Below, in pieces: positions 44,764-53,111 of a stretch of DNA of 64,000 nucleotides (positions within the stretch are counted from its first letter, which is position 1; each line of letters starts with the position of its first letter). A program made the position numbers and the translations under genes. Under the pieces are notes generated by a model. The model had not been told where the DNA came from and did not search any database. It saw only the letters and a list, made by a program, of their open reading frames with translations. The DNA is from Chitinophagaceae bacterium (lineage in GTDB: Bacteria > Bacteroidota > Bacteroidia > Chitinophagales > Chitinophagaceae), in assembly GCA_017307755.1 (NCBI GenBank), contig JAFKGQ010000013.1, positions 248,001 to 312,000 on the forward strand, given 5' to 3'.

Positions 44764-45747
44764 TTACGGATTTTTTATAAATTCCTTTGGCTGTTTGTTC
44801 CATTCTTCCGGGGGCAGGGATTTGAAATATTCGTAAGTGATCTTCAATCCATCCTTTCGTTGCACCTTGGGTTCCCATCCCAATATCTCCTTGGCTTTTG
44901 AAATATCCGGCCGGCGCTGTTTGGGGTCATCCACGGGCAGGGGTTTGTAGACTATTTTCTGTTTGGTGCCTGTAAGAGAAATGACCTCTTCCGCAAACTG
45001 TTTGAGCGTGATCTCGGAAGGGTTGCCGATGTTTACCGGGAGATGATAGTCGCTGAGCAGGAGGCGATAGATGCCTTCTACCAGGTCGTCCACATAACAG
45101 AAAGAACGGGTCTGGCTGCCGTCCCCGAATACCGTAAGGTCTTCGCCGCGGAGGGCCTGTCCGATAAACGCGGGGAGAGCCCTGCCGTCATTGAGCCTCA
45201 TACGAGGCCCATAAGTATTGAAGATCCGGACAATACGGGTTTCCAGCCCATGGAAATTATGATAGGCCATGGTCATGGCTTCCTGAAAACGTTTGGCTTC
45301 ATCGTACACGCCACGCGGGCCTACAGGGTTGACATTTCCCCAATACTCTTCCGGCTGCGGGTGAACGAGAGGGTCGCCGTATATTTCAGAGGTCGAGGCC
45401 ACCAGTATCCTTGCCTTCTTTGATTTAGCCAGACCAAGACAGTTGTGGGTGCCTAAGGATCCCACCTTCAGGGTCTGTATAGGTATTTTCAGATAATCAA
45501 TGGGGCTGGCGGGACTGGCAAAATGAAGGACATATGTCAATTCTCCCGGTACATGGATGAACTTACTGACATCGTGGTGATAGAACTCAAAACCCTCCAG
45601 TTTGAAAAGATGTTCTATGTTCTTCATATCACCCGTGATGAGATTGTCCATCCCGATTACATGATAGCCTTCTTTTATAAAGCGATCACATAGGTGGGAG
45701 CCCAAAAAACCGGCGGCGCCCGTGATAAGTACTCTTCCTTTGACCAT
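44764..45747 (-). CDS. UDP-glucuronate decarboxylase-like SDR (UDP-xylose synthase)
   Basis: 327 residues. GAAGFLGSHLCDRF binds NAD; the substrate region has FASPASPIDYLKIPIQTLKVG, STSEIYGDPLVHPQ, and the YDEAKRFQEAMTMAYH catalytic Tyr-x3-Lys. RIFNTYGPRMRLNDGR is typical of UXS enzymes. It turns UDP-glucuronate, made by the neighbouring Ugd, into UDP-xylose. The gene is 11 bp after ugd. The pairing with Ugd makes this assignment firm. Confidence 0.92.
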   Translation of the reverse strand: MVKGRVLITGAAGFLGSHLCDRFIKEGYHVIGMDNLITGDMKNIEHLFKLEGFEFYHHDVSKFIHVPGELTYVLHFASPASPIDYLKIPIQTLKVGSLGTHNCLGLAKSKKARILVASTSEIYGDPLVHPQPEEYWGNVNPVGPRGVYDEAKRFQEAMTMAYHNFHGLETRIVRIFNTYGPRMRLNDGRALPAFIGQALRGEDLTVFGDGSQTRSFCYVDDLVEGIYRLLLSDYHLPVNIGNPSEITLKQFAEEVISLTGTKQKIVYKPLPVDDPKQRRPDISKAKEILGWEPKVQRKDGLKITYEYFKSLPPEEWNKQPKEFIKNP

Positions 45748-45758
45748 TGATAGTTTGT

Positions 45759-47087
45759 TTAGGCGTTTTTTCCATTGGGATTGGCCGGCGCTCGTCCTAC
45801 GCTTTCGTAGTAGAACCCTAATTCCCTGATAGCAGCGATATCAAAGAGGTTACGGCCGTCAAAGATCACCTTGTTCTTCAGACTGGTGACGATCTTTAGG
45901 AAGTTCGGCGTCCGGAACTCGTTCCATTCTGTGGCGATGATCAGGGCGTCGGCGCCTTCCAGGGCTTCGTACTGGCTTTCCGCATAGGAGATCTTGTCCC
46001 CCAATAACTGACGGACATTGTTCATGGCCTCGGGGTCGAATACGCTGACGGTAGCGCCTTCTTCGAGGAGAGAGTCGATCATATACAGTGCGGGAGCTTC
46101 CCGGATATCGTCGGTGTTGGGTTTGAAGGCCAGTCCCCAAAGCGCGAAATGTTTGCCTTTCAGTGTGCCGTTGTAGTATTTCTTTATCTTCGGCAGCAGG
46201 TGGAGCTTCTGCTTCTCATTCACGTCCATGACGGCATTGAGTATGCGAAAGTCATAGCTCACCTCCTGAGAGGATCTTACCAGCGCCTGTACATCTTTGG
46301 GGAAACAGCTGCCTCCATAGCCGATGCCGGGGAAGAGAAAGCGTTTGCCGATGCGTTCGTCGCTGCCGATGCCACGTCTGACCATGTCCACATCGGCGCC
46401 CAATCTTTCACACAACAGGGCTATCTCGTTCATAAAGGTGATCTTGGTGGCCAGGAAAGAATTGGCGGCGTACTTGGTCAGTTCCGCAGAACGCTCGTCC
46501 ATATAAATGACGGGGTTGCCCTGACGGACAAATGGAGCATAAAGGTCGCCCATTACCTTACGCGCCCGCTCGGAAGAAGTCCCGATCACAACCCGGTCAG
46601 GCTTCATAAAGTCGTCTACGGCTACCCCTTCGCGAAGGAATTCAGGGTTGGATACTACGTCAAATTCCCCCTTATAGTTCTTTGCAATAGCGGCATGAAC
46701 CTTTTCAGCCGTACCGACAGGGACTGTGCTCTTATCGACAATGACCTTATACTCCTTCAGGATCTTACCAAGGCTGTCGGAAACACCTAAGATATATTTC
46801 AGATCTGCGGAACCGTCTTCTCCCGGAGGAGTGGGTAATGCCAGGAAAATGATCTGGGCGTCTTTTATACCTTCCTCCAGACTGGTGGTGAACTTCAGCC
46901 TTTCTTCTTTCAAATTACGAAGGAAAAGCTTTTCCAGGCCAGGCTCATAGATAGTGATCTGGCCATTGGATAATTTTTTGACTTTACCCGCATCGATGTC
47001 CACACAGCAGACATCATTCCCGGTTTCGGCGAAACAGGTCCCTGTGACCAATCCTACATAACCAGTGCCTACAACAGCAATTTTCAT
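45759..47087 (-). CDS. ugd: UDP-glucose 6-dehydrogenase
   Basis: 442 residues. Rossmann start VVGTGYVGLVTGTCFAETG, the LPTPPGEDGSADL segment, STVPVGTAEKV, NPEFLREGVAVDDFMKPDR and the catalytic Cys in GIGYGGSCFPKDVQAL are all canonical for Ugd. It oxidises UDP-glucose to UDP-glucuronate. As second gene of the operon, upstream of the UDP-glucuronate decarboxylase, it provides that enzyme's substrate. Confidence 0.96.
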   Translation of the reverse strand: MKIAVVGTGYVGLVTGTCFAETGNDVCCVDIDAGKVKKLSNGQITIYEPGLEKLFLRNLKEERLKFTTSLEEGIKDAQIIFLALPTPPGEDGSADLKYILGVSDSLGKILKEYKVIVDKSTVPVGTAEKVHAAIAKNYKGEFDVVSNPEFLREGVAVDDFMKPDRVVIGTSSERARKVMGDLYAPFVRQGNPVIYMDERSAELTKYAANSFLATKITFMNEIALLCERLGADVDMVRRGIGSDERIGKRFLFPGIGYGGSCFPKDVQALVRSSQEVSYDFRILNAVMDVNEKQKLHLLPKIKKYYNGTLKGKHFALWGLAFKPNTDDIREAPALYMIDSLLEEGATVSVFDPEAMNNVRQLLGDKISYAESQYEALEGADALIIATEWNEFRTPNFLKIVTSLKNKVIFDGRNLFDIAAIRELGFYYESVGRAPANPNGKNA

Positions 47088-47128
47088 AAAAGACTATTTT
47101 TAAAAATTTTTTAGGTTAAGGTTATCAT

Positions 47129-48265
47129 TTACTTATCGATGTATTCCAGCACAGAGGAAGTAATGTATTGCAATTGCTCTTTATCTAATTCCGTATGCAT
47201 GGGGAGAGAGATGACCCTTTCCGTCAGCCAATCCGTGACAGGCAGGGACCAATCGCCTCCGCCAAATGCTGCAAACATTTTCTGGCGATGGGCGGGTACG
47301 GGATAATAGATCATCGACGGGATATTCTTTCCAGCCAGGTATTCATTCAGCCCGTTGCGGTCGACCCCTTCGAGGATCAGCGTATACTGGTGAAAGACGT
47401 GATGGCTGTAAGACGCCTGATAGGGTGTCGTGATCTTCGGGTGTGATTTGAAGGCGGTGTCATATGCGTCGGCGGCACTACGTCTGGCGGCGATATAGGC
47501 ATCCAGGTACTTTAGCTTTACATTCAACACGGCGGCCTGTATGGAATCCAGCCGGCTGTTACAGCCTACAAGATCGTGGTAATAACGCCGGCTTTGCCCG
47601 TGATTTGCAATCATTTTCAACCGGCTAGCTAACGTGTCATCATCTGTAAATATTGCTCCGCCGTCGCCATAGCAACCCAAATTTTTTGAAGGGAAGAAGG
47701 ATGTGGTACCGATGGTACCGATGGACCCGGTCTTTTTGGTTGTACCGTCCTTAAAGGTGTAAGTGCTGCCAATGGCCTGGGCGTTGTCCTCTATCACGTA
47801 CAGGTGATGTCTTTTCGCAATATCCATAATGGCCTCCATGGGGGTAGCCTGTCCGTACAGATGTACGGGTACGATGGCTTTTGTCCGGGGGGTAATAGCT
47901 TTTTCGATGGCAGCCGGGTCGATACAGAAGGTTTGGGGGTCTACTTCCACGAACACGGGCTTTAGCCTGAGCAAAGCCACTACCTCGGTAGTGGCTACAT
48001 AGGTGAACGAGGGGGTGATCACTTCATCTCCCGGCTGCAGGTCAAGGGCCATCATGGCTATTTGAAGGGCGTCAGTGCCGTTGGCACACGGAATGACATG
48101 TTTGGACTTTGTGTATGCAGCCAGGGCAGCTGCAAAGTCGGTGACTGCCTTACCCTGTATAAAGGCGGCATTGTCTATTACATCCTGAATGGCCGAATCT
48201 ACTTCCTTTTTTATCTTAACATACTGCTGTTTCAGGTCCACCATTTGGATCGGCCGTATACTCAT
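47129..48265 (-). CDS. DegT/DnrJ/EryC1/StrS-family sugar aminotransferase
   Basis: 378 residues, PLP-dependent fold type I. The Schiff-base Lys lies in FFPSKNLGCYGDGGAIFT; CANGTDALQIAMMAL, EVITPSFTYVATTEV, and VIEDNAQAIGSTY are the usual sites. The overall pattern is close to WbpE-type UDP-3-oxo-sugar aminotransferases, although the matching oxidase and acetyltransferase genes are not in this operon. It is the first gene after the promoter at 48298-48328, 41 bp before ugd. Confidence 0.9.
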   Translation of the reverse strand: MSIRPIQMVDLKQQYVKIKKEVDSAIQDVIDNAAFIQGKAVTDFAAALAAYTKSKHVIPCANGTDALQIAMMALDLQPGDEVITPSFTYVATTEVVALLRLKPVFVEVDPQTFCIDPAAIEKAITPRTKAIVPVHLYGQATPMEAIMDIAKRHHLYVIEDNAQAIGSTYTFKDGTTKKTGSIGTIGTTSFFPSKNLGCYGDGGAIFTDDDTLASRLKMIANHGQSRRYYHDLVGCNSRLDSIQAAVLNVKLKYLDAYIAARRSAADAYDTAFKSHPKITTPYQASYSHHVFHQYTLILEGVDRNGLNEYLAGKNIPSMIYYPVPAHRQKMFAAFGGGDWSLPVTDWLTERVISLPMHTELDKEQLQYITSSVLEYIDK

Positions 48266-48297
48266 ATCTATATTATGTTATATGGTTTAAACGGGCA

Positions 48298-48328
48298 CAA
48301 ACCTACTGCAAAATTGTGGTTTAACCAA
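48298..48328 (-). promoter_or_regulatory. Promoter of the nucleotide-sugar operon
   Basis: On the minus strand TTG (48326-48328), a 20-base spacer and TAGGTTTG (48298-48305) match the Bacteroidota -33/-7 pattern at every defined position. Transcription would start near 48293, giving a leader of about 28 bases to the aminotransferase ATG. It is the best promoter seen in the window. Confidence 0.7.
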
Positions 48329-48385
48329 TGCCACATAGTGGTAGGTCATCCGACATAAGGCGGAGATTTATAAATTGTTATCTTC

Positions 48386-49690
48386 GTGCGAGTGAGTATT
48401 ATCTTCTATCATGTTTTTCTCTGGGCCTACCGGATGGGTATCGGGCTGATAGCCCCCTGGAACAGGAAGGCAAAGAGCTGGCTGGAGGGCCGAAAAGGCC
48501 TCTTTGAGAGGATCCAGACCGAACTGGGTGGGATTGTTCCGGGAGGCACTCCGGCCGCCGCCCAAAGCATCCCCACCATCTGGATGCATTGCTCATCCCT
48601 GGGAGAGTTCGAACAGGGCCGCCCGGTGATAGAACGTCTGAAAGCCGCCTCTCCCGCCAGCCGCATCATCATAACCTTCTTTTCTCCTTCCGGATATGAA
48701 GCCCGCAAGGGCTATAAAGGAGCCGATCATATATTTTATCTCCCCCTGGATTCACGGAGCAGCGCCCGCCGGTTCATCGACCTGGTAAACCCTGCCCTGG
48801 TGATCTGGATAAAGTACGATTATTGGTATTATTTCCTGGTGGAATTAAAAAAGAGGAAGATCCCTACCCTCCTGGTATCAGGCATCTTCCGCACAGACCA
48901 GCCTTTTTTTAAATGGTGGGGAAGACTCCATAAATACATGCTGGAATGCTTCACCCATCTTTTTGTACAAACGGAAAATTCACGTAAATTACTGGAAACC
49001 ATAGGTTTTTCAACAAATGTCACCACCAGTGGCGACACCCGTTTTGACAGGGTCATCGAGATAGCGGAAAGCCGGGAATCCCTTCCGGCCATCGAAGCCT
49101 TTTGCCAGGGTGGGAGAGTGATCGTTGCGGGTAGCACCTGGGAAGAGGACGAAGAGGAGTTGGATCACTATGCCAATACCCATCCCGAGTTCAAATTCAT
49201 CATCGCACCCCACGAGATAGAGGAAGCCAGGCTAAAGGAAGTGGAGAAATTGTTCCGACACAGGATACGGTATTCCGAATGGGTAAAGGGCCAACCTCTC
49301 CCCGCCGGCAGGCCGGCCCCTAATGTACTCATCATCGACAACATCGGGATGCTGTCCCGGCTATATCAATATGCCACCATCGCCTATGTGGGCGGTGGCT
49401 TTGGGGACGATGGGGTCCACAATGTGCTGGAAGCGGCCGTTTATGGAAGACCGGTGGTTTTTGGTCCTGTCATCGAAAAATACATCGAGGCGGTGGAGTT
49501 GGTGGACAGCGGAGGGGGTATTGTCATCGATAGCGCCCTGGAGGCGGAGTCCGTCTTTTCCAGACTGTTAAGCAACACGGAAGAGTACCGGCAGGCCTGC
49601 GAGGCTTCCCGGGATTACGTATACTCCAGGAAGGGTGCTACCGGCAAGGTAATTTCATATATTCAGGAAAACCGCCTTCTTACGAGGTGA
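48386..49690 (+). CDS. waaA: 3-deoxy-D-manno-octulosonic acid (Kdo) transferase
   Basis: 434 residues from a GTG start at 48386. The N-terminal segment (VSIIFYHVFLWAYRM, then WLEGRKGLFERI) aligns with the usual beginning of WaaA, so GTG (48386 or 48392) is credible although unusual. Family features include WMHCSSLGEFEQGRPVIE, SPSGYEARKGY, ADHIFYLPLD, VSGIFRTDQPFFKWWG and YVGGGFGDDGVHNVLEAAVYG. It attaches Kdo to lipid A at the inner membrane. The 3' end overlaps the convergent hypothetical gene by 28 bp. Confidence 0.94.
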   Translation: MRVSIIFYHVFLWAYRMGIGLIAPWNRKAKSWLEGRKGLFERIQTELGGIVPGGTPAAAQSIPTIWMHCSSLGEFEQGRPVIERLKAASPASRIIITFFSPSGYEARKGYKGADHIFYLPLDSRSSARRFIDLVNPALVIWIKYDYWYYFLVELKKRKIPTLLVSGIFRTDQPFFKWWGRLHKYMLECFTHLFVQTENSRKLLETIGFSTNVTTSGDTRFDRVIEIAESRESLPAIEAFCQGGRVIVAGSTWEEDEEELDHYANTHPEFKFIIAPHEIEEARLKEVEKLFRHRIRYSEWVKGQPLPAGRPAPNVLIIDNIGMLSRLYQYATIAYVGGGFGDDGVHNVLEAAVYGRPVVFGPVIEKYIEAVELVDSGGGIVIDSALEAESVFSRLLSNTEEYRQACEASRDYVYSRKGATGKVISYIQENRLLTR

Positions 49691-50409
49691 TAGAAGTGTT
49701 TGGTCGCCTCTCTGTTCTCATCCCAGCCCAATTTTACCTTCAATTCCCTTTCCATCCAATACTCTGCTTCGGGCAGGATACGGAAGCCATTGATAGTCTT
49801 AAGGCTGCGTTCATACATCACTTCATCTCCCCGGAAAAGCTGGTTGATAAATACGAAGCGGTCGTTGACGCCGATGGCTTTTTTCAGGTCCCGTACAGGT
49901 GTGTCATTAAGGGCGGACTTGAGCTCCAACCTGTCTGTTCTCAGCTTGTCATTCAGGGAAGCGGCGCTGCTGCCTATGACATCGTTCAACTCGCGGGGTT
50001 TCTGTTGATGGGCTAATGTAGGAATATCCGCAAGAGGGTCGAAAGGCCAGGGGCCTCTTTCCGGATCTTTTACAACGGCAGGACGTGGGGGACTACCCGG
50101 ATCGGGGGCCAGACGGACCTCGGGAGGAGGCGGCACGCTGGCAACGGGAGTTTGGGCCACGCTTGTAGCTGTCCCTGCTCCTGCCGCGGCAGTCTTGAGC
50201 TCCTGCATAGCAGCCTGCCCTGTATATATTTTCATGGAGGATGGCATCATAACCGCTACTTTTGCCGATCCTTTGTTGGTAGCTGCCTGGGTGGACAAGA
50301 GAGCAAGCTCAGCTTCCAGGAGGCGGATCGTCTGGAGCATCTGAGAAGGGTCCACCTTCCTATCAAACTGCTCTTGTAATTGGTTAATAAGTTGTTGTAG
50401 TCTTTCCAT
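49663..50409 (-). CDS. Conserved-looking cytoplasmic protein, function unknown
   Basis: 248 residues in three parts: an N-terminal helical region (LQQLINQLQEQFDRK, about 1-45), a low-complexity Ala/Pro linker (about 65-130, with SVPPPPEVRLAPDPG) and a C-terminal domain (about 135-248) with DLKKAIGVNDRFVFINQLF, then RGDEVMYERSLKTIN. No signal peptide. The C-terminal block looks like one known from uncharacterised Bacteroidota proteins but I cannot name it. Divergent from tdk, with an inverted repeat between the two. Confidence 0.75.
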   Translation of the reverse strand: MERLQQLINQLQEQFDRKVDPSQMLQTIRLLEAELALLSTQAATNKGSAKVAVMMPSSMKIYTGQAAMQELKTAAAGAGTATSVAQTPVASVPPPPEVRLAPDPGSPPRPAVVKDPERGPWPFDPLADIPTLAHQQKPRELNDVIGSSAASLNDKLRTDRLELKSALNDTPVRDLKKAIGVNDRFVFINQLFRGDEVMYERSLKTINGFRILPEAEYWMERELKVKLGWDENREATKHFYHLVRRRFS

Positions 50410-50455
50410 GGTGTACTAATGGAGGCCTTTTGGGTTAGTAATCTAGTCCATTTTG

Positions 50456-50502
50456 TGCACAGGATATGGCTTATTCCCGAAATTTAACCCATATCCTGTG
50501 CA
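50456..50502. repeat. Perfect 14-bp inverted repeat between divergent genes
   Basis: TGCACAGGATATGG (50456-50469) and CCATATCCTGTGCA (50489-50502) are exact reverse complements with a 19-base spacer. The repeat lies 46 bp before the minus-strand hypothetical gene and 104 bp before the tdk ATG. It could be a paired operator or an RNA hairpin; no T-run follows, so it is not a standard terminator. Confidence 0.85.
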
Positions 50503-50606
50503 GATCTGATAACGGGCCTTCGGCCAGCGTACCTGTGGTCCGCTTTGTCCGCTATGGTAATTACTATAAAGTTATAACAAATTCCGAACCTAATTTATAT
50601 ACGCTT

Positions 50607-51179
50607 ATGTTCATTGAACCTCATATTAAAGGCGAAAGACGTGGATGGATAGAGGTAATTTGCGGGTCCATGTTCTCGGGCAAGACCGAGGAACTGATAC
50701 GAAGGCTGAAGCGGGCCAGGATCGCCCATATGAAAGTTGAGATCTTCAAGCCTGCGCTTGATACCCGGTATCACGAGCAGAACATTGTTTCGCATGATGA
50801 AACTGCTATTCAATCCACACCTATCGAAAATAGTCAAACGATACTCTTACTGGCAAGTGAGGTTGATGTCATCGGCATCGACGAGGCTCAGTTCTTTGAT
50901 GATCAACTGCCGGAAGTCTGCGACCAGCTGGCATTTCGAGGCATCCGGGTCATCGTAGCAGGGCTTGATATGGACTATACTGCCAAACCCTTCGGACAGA
51001 TGCCCAACCTACTTGCCAAAGCAGAATATATCACCAAGTTGCATGCCATTTGTGTAAAATGTGGAAACATTGCCAACTACTCGTACCGGAAACAAAAAGT
51101 TGGCGGGCAAATTGTGCTGGGAGAAATGGATGTTTATGAGCCACGTTGCAGAAATTGCTATTACAATCCCGACTGCTGA
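50607..51179 (+). CDS. tdk: Thymidine kinase
   Basis: 190 residues from the ATG at 50607, the normal length for type II enzymes. An upstream in-frame reading to 50466 passes through the inverted repeat and adds nothing family-like. P-loop GSMFSGKTEEL (about 20-30), GIDEAQFFDD, the lasso region and the zinc ligands CVKCGN and CRNCYYNPDC are all present. It phosphorylates thymidine for the salvage pathway. No obvious terminator follows; ccmB starts 91 bp downstream. Confidence 0.96.
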   Translation: MFIEPHIKGERRGWIEVICGSMFSGKTEELIRRLKRARIAHMKVEIFKPALDTRYHEQNIVSHDETAIQSTPIENSQTILLLASEVDVIGIDEAQFFDDQLPEVCDQLAFRGIRVIVAGLDMDYTAKPFGQMPNLLAKAEYITKLHAICVKCGNIANYSYRKQKVGGQIVLGEMDVYEPRCRNCYYNPDC

Positions 51180-51237
51180 AAAATTGTCTCCTTGCGTTAG
51201 CTAAAAGCAAAAAATGTTGCCCAAATTGCTTCGCAAG

Positions 51238-51270
51238 TCATGATTTATAAAAATGTTAAAATTATCATGA
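51238..51270. repeat. Short inverted repeat directly before ccmB
   Basis: TCATGAT (51238-51244) and ATCATGA (51264-51270) are reverse complements with a 19-base AT-rich spacer. The second arm ends one base before the ccmB ATG. Seven-base arms of this composition can arise by chance. Confidence 0.4.
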
Positions 51271-51933
51271 ATGAGGGGATCAACCCGGCATATATGGACG
51301 CTGTTTAAAAAAGATCTTCTTCTGGAAGTCCGGCAGCAGTATACCTTTTACGGGGTGCTCTTGTATGTTGCTTCCACCATTTTCGTCCTTTATCTTTCCA
51401 TGGGCGAGCCTGAGGGTGTCGTCTGGAAAGGGTTGTTCTGGATGATCCAATTATTCATCTGCGTGAATGCGGTAGCCAAGAGCTTCCTGCAGGAAGGCCG
51501 GGGACGTCTGTTGTATTTTTATTCGATAGCCGGCGCGCGGGATTTTATCCTCTCCAAATTGCTATTCAATGCGCTGCTGATGCTGTTGATGAGCCTGGTA
51601 AGCCTCTTTCTTTTCATGCTGATGTTGGGAAACCCCCTCTCCCATCCGCTGTCATTTGTCCTGCTCAGTTGTCTTGGCGGCGTCAGCCTGAGCCTGGTGT
51701 TCACCTTTCTGGCAGCCATTGCGGCAAGAGCGCAGCAAAGCGCAGCATTGATGGCGATATTGGGCTTCCCCCTGATCATCCCCCAGCTGTTGCTGCTTAA
51801 TAAGGCTTCCACCATTGCTTTTGAAGACGTCCTGCAGGGTGGATTGAGCAGTATGATCGCCTTGATCGCTGCGCTTGACCTGATGATAATTGCACTCGCT
51901 GTAGTACTTTTCCCTTTTCTTTGGAAAGACTGA
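51271..51933 (+). CDS. ccmB: CcmB-like haem exporter permease subunit
   Basis: 220 residues. Six membrane segments are recognisable, starting with a cytoplasmic KKDLLLEVRQQYTFYGVLLY, the usual CcmB opening, followed by QLFICVNAVAKSFLQEGRGR. CcmB is the permease part of the ABC complex that supports c-type cytochrome maturation. The ATPase CcmA is not adjacent. It precedes ccmC by about 200 bp, so the two may have separate promoters. Confidence 0.9.
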   Translation: MRGSTRHIWTLFKKDLLLEVRQQYTFYGVLLYVASTIFVLYLSMGEPEGVVWKGLFWMIQLFICVNAVAKSFLQEGRGRLLYFYSIAGARDFILSKLLFNALLMLLMSLVSLFLFMLMLGNPLSHPLSFVLLSCLGGVSLSLVFTFLAAIAARAQQSAALMAILGFPLIIPQLLLLNKASTIAFEDVLQGGLSSMIALIAALDLMIIALAVVLFPFLWKD

Positions 51934-52046
51934 GGGATAAACAGTAGTTATTTAGATTTTTTGTCATTCCTTTCTATAAATGCAGCTACTTCATTTAATT
52001 TTCGGCTTTAGGAAAGACGTTTGCGAAATATGCTGCCTCTTTCCCC

Positions 52047-52054
52047 TAATTTTG
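52047..52054 (+). promoter_or_regulatory. Possible -7 element upstream of ccmC
   Basis: TAATTTTG matches TAnnTTTG exactly. A TTTG lies 23 bases upstream (52020-52023), slightly further than the usual 19-21. A transcript from here would have a leader of about 77 bases containing the inverted repeat at 52087-52117. Confidence 0.35.
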
Positions 52055-52086
52055 CTTTTCCAAACTGAAGTTTAAGCTGATTGTGC

Positions 52087-52124
52087 GTTGATTAACAATG
52101 AGTTTTCGATAATCAACCCTTTTT
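52087..52124 (+). other. AT-rich hairpin with T-run upstream of ccmC
   Basis: GTTGATTA (52087-52094) and TAATCAAC (52110-52117) pair over 8 bp with a 15-base loop, followed shortly by TTTTT. It could be a weak terminator or attenuator in the ccmC leader, or an operator. The stem is weak. Confidence 0.35.
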
Positions 52125-52135
52125 AAGAATGTCAT

Positions 52136-52792
52136 ATGCTCCGACAGAATTGGTGGAAAATATTATGCGTTGTACTTCTTATCTACACTTTTGTAGCCGG
52201 ATTTTTAGGGCCGGTGCCGGCCAGGCCTATCCTGAATGAGACGATCCGCAATTATTATTTTCATATAGCCATGTGGTTCTCCATGATGATCTTTTTCATC
52301 ATTTCACTGGTGTACTCCATTAAATATCTGCGGGGCAACGATCATATATTCGATATTTACGCGTTAGAATATGCTAAAATAGGCATCGTTTTCGGGGTGT
52401 TGGGTCTGGCCACCGGCTCGGCCTGGGCGGGTTTTACCTGGGGCGCGTTCTGGAGTAATGACCCCAAACAATTGGGTGCTGTGGTGGCCTTATTGATCTA
52501 TCTGGCGTACCTGGTATTACGGAACTCCATGACCGACGTGGACAAGCGGGCAAGGATTGGCGCCGTATACAACATATTTGCCTTTGCCATGCTTTTTCCC
52601 ACTATCTGGATCATTCCCCGCATGGTGGAGAGCCTCCATCCCGGCGGCTCGGGAAATCCGGCCATCAATGCAGACGGACATATCGCCATGGTATTCTGGC
52701 CGGGAGCATTGCCCGGATGGACCTTGCTGGGAGTATGGATCACCACTTTACGTATCCGGCTGCAATTATTGTCCGAACAGCGGCTTCACTAA
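52136..52792 (+). CDS. ccmC: CcmC-like haem-handling membrane protein
   Basis: 218 residues with six membrane segments. The periplasmic tryptophan-rich loop is seen in AWAGFTWGAFWSNDPKQLGA, a variant of the WWD signature. Histidines that could ligate haem lie in the second segment (YFHIAMWFSMM) and before the last (DGHIAMVFWPGALPGW). CcmC delivers haem to CcmE in system I cytochrome c maturation. It is followed after 18 bp by a small CcmD-like gene. Confidence 0.9.
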   Translation: MLRQNWWKILCVVLLIYTFVAGFLGPVPARPILNETIRNYYFHIAMWFSMMIFFIISLVYSIKYLRGNDHIFDIYALEYAKIGIVFGVLGLATGSAWAGFTWGAFWSNDPKQLGAVVALLIYLAYLVLRNSMTDVDKRARIGAVYNIFAFAMLFPTIWIIPRMVESLHPGGSGNPAINADGHIAMVFWPGALPGWTLLGVWITTLRIRLQLLSEQRLH

Positions 52793-52810
52793 AAAAGAAT
52801 ATATTCAGCG

Positions 52811-53089
52811 ATGTATAAAAAAGTTTACGCTCTCCTGTTGTTCATCTTGTCTTGTTGGTCTTTCGGAACTGCGGGCCATGCCCAGGATAGCACAGGTCAG
52901 CTAAGGACCGTCGACAGTGCGTCGGTACAGCGGATAGAGATGGCCGACCAACTGCGGGCCAGTGGAAAGATTTATGTAGTAGTAGCGGTGGTGGTCATCA
53001 TTTTATTGGGGTTGATCTTATATGTCGTCCGGCTTGACCGGAAGATCGCCCGGCTGGAAAAAGAAGCCTCCTCTGTGAACAAAAAATAA
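52811..53089 (+). CDS. CcmD-like small membrane protein
   Basis: 92 residues: a signal-like N-terminal segment (LLLFILSCWSFGTAGHAQ), a short periplasmic stretch, then one membrane helix (IYVVVAVVVIILLGLILYVV) and a basic helical tail (RLDRKIARLEKEA). The position right after ccmC and the helix followed by RLDRKIARLE fit CcmD-family proteins, which assist CcmC. Compared with proteobacterial CcmD it carries an extra exported N-terminal part. Confidence 0.75.
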   Translation: MYKKVYALLLFILSCWSFGTAGHAQDSTGQLRTVDSASVQRIEMADQLRASGKIYVVVAVVVIILLGLILYVVRLDRKIARLEKEASSVNKK

Positions 53090-53111
53090 AAACGATTTAA
53101 ACCCATATGTT

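Noticed and set aside
50466..50606. N-terminal extension of thymidine kinase
   Set aside because: The extra 47 residues pass through the inverted repeat and are unlike any thymidine kinase; the ATG at 50607 gives the normal length.
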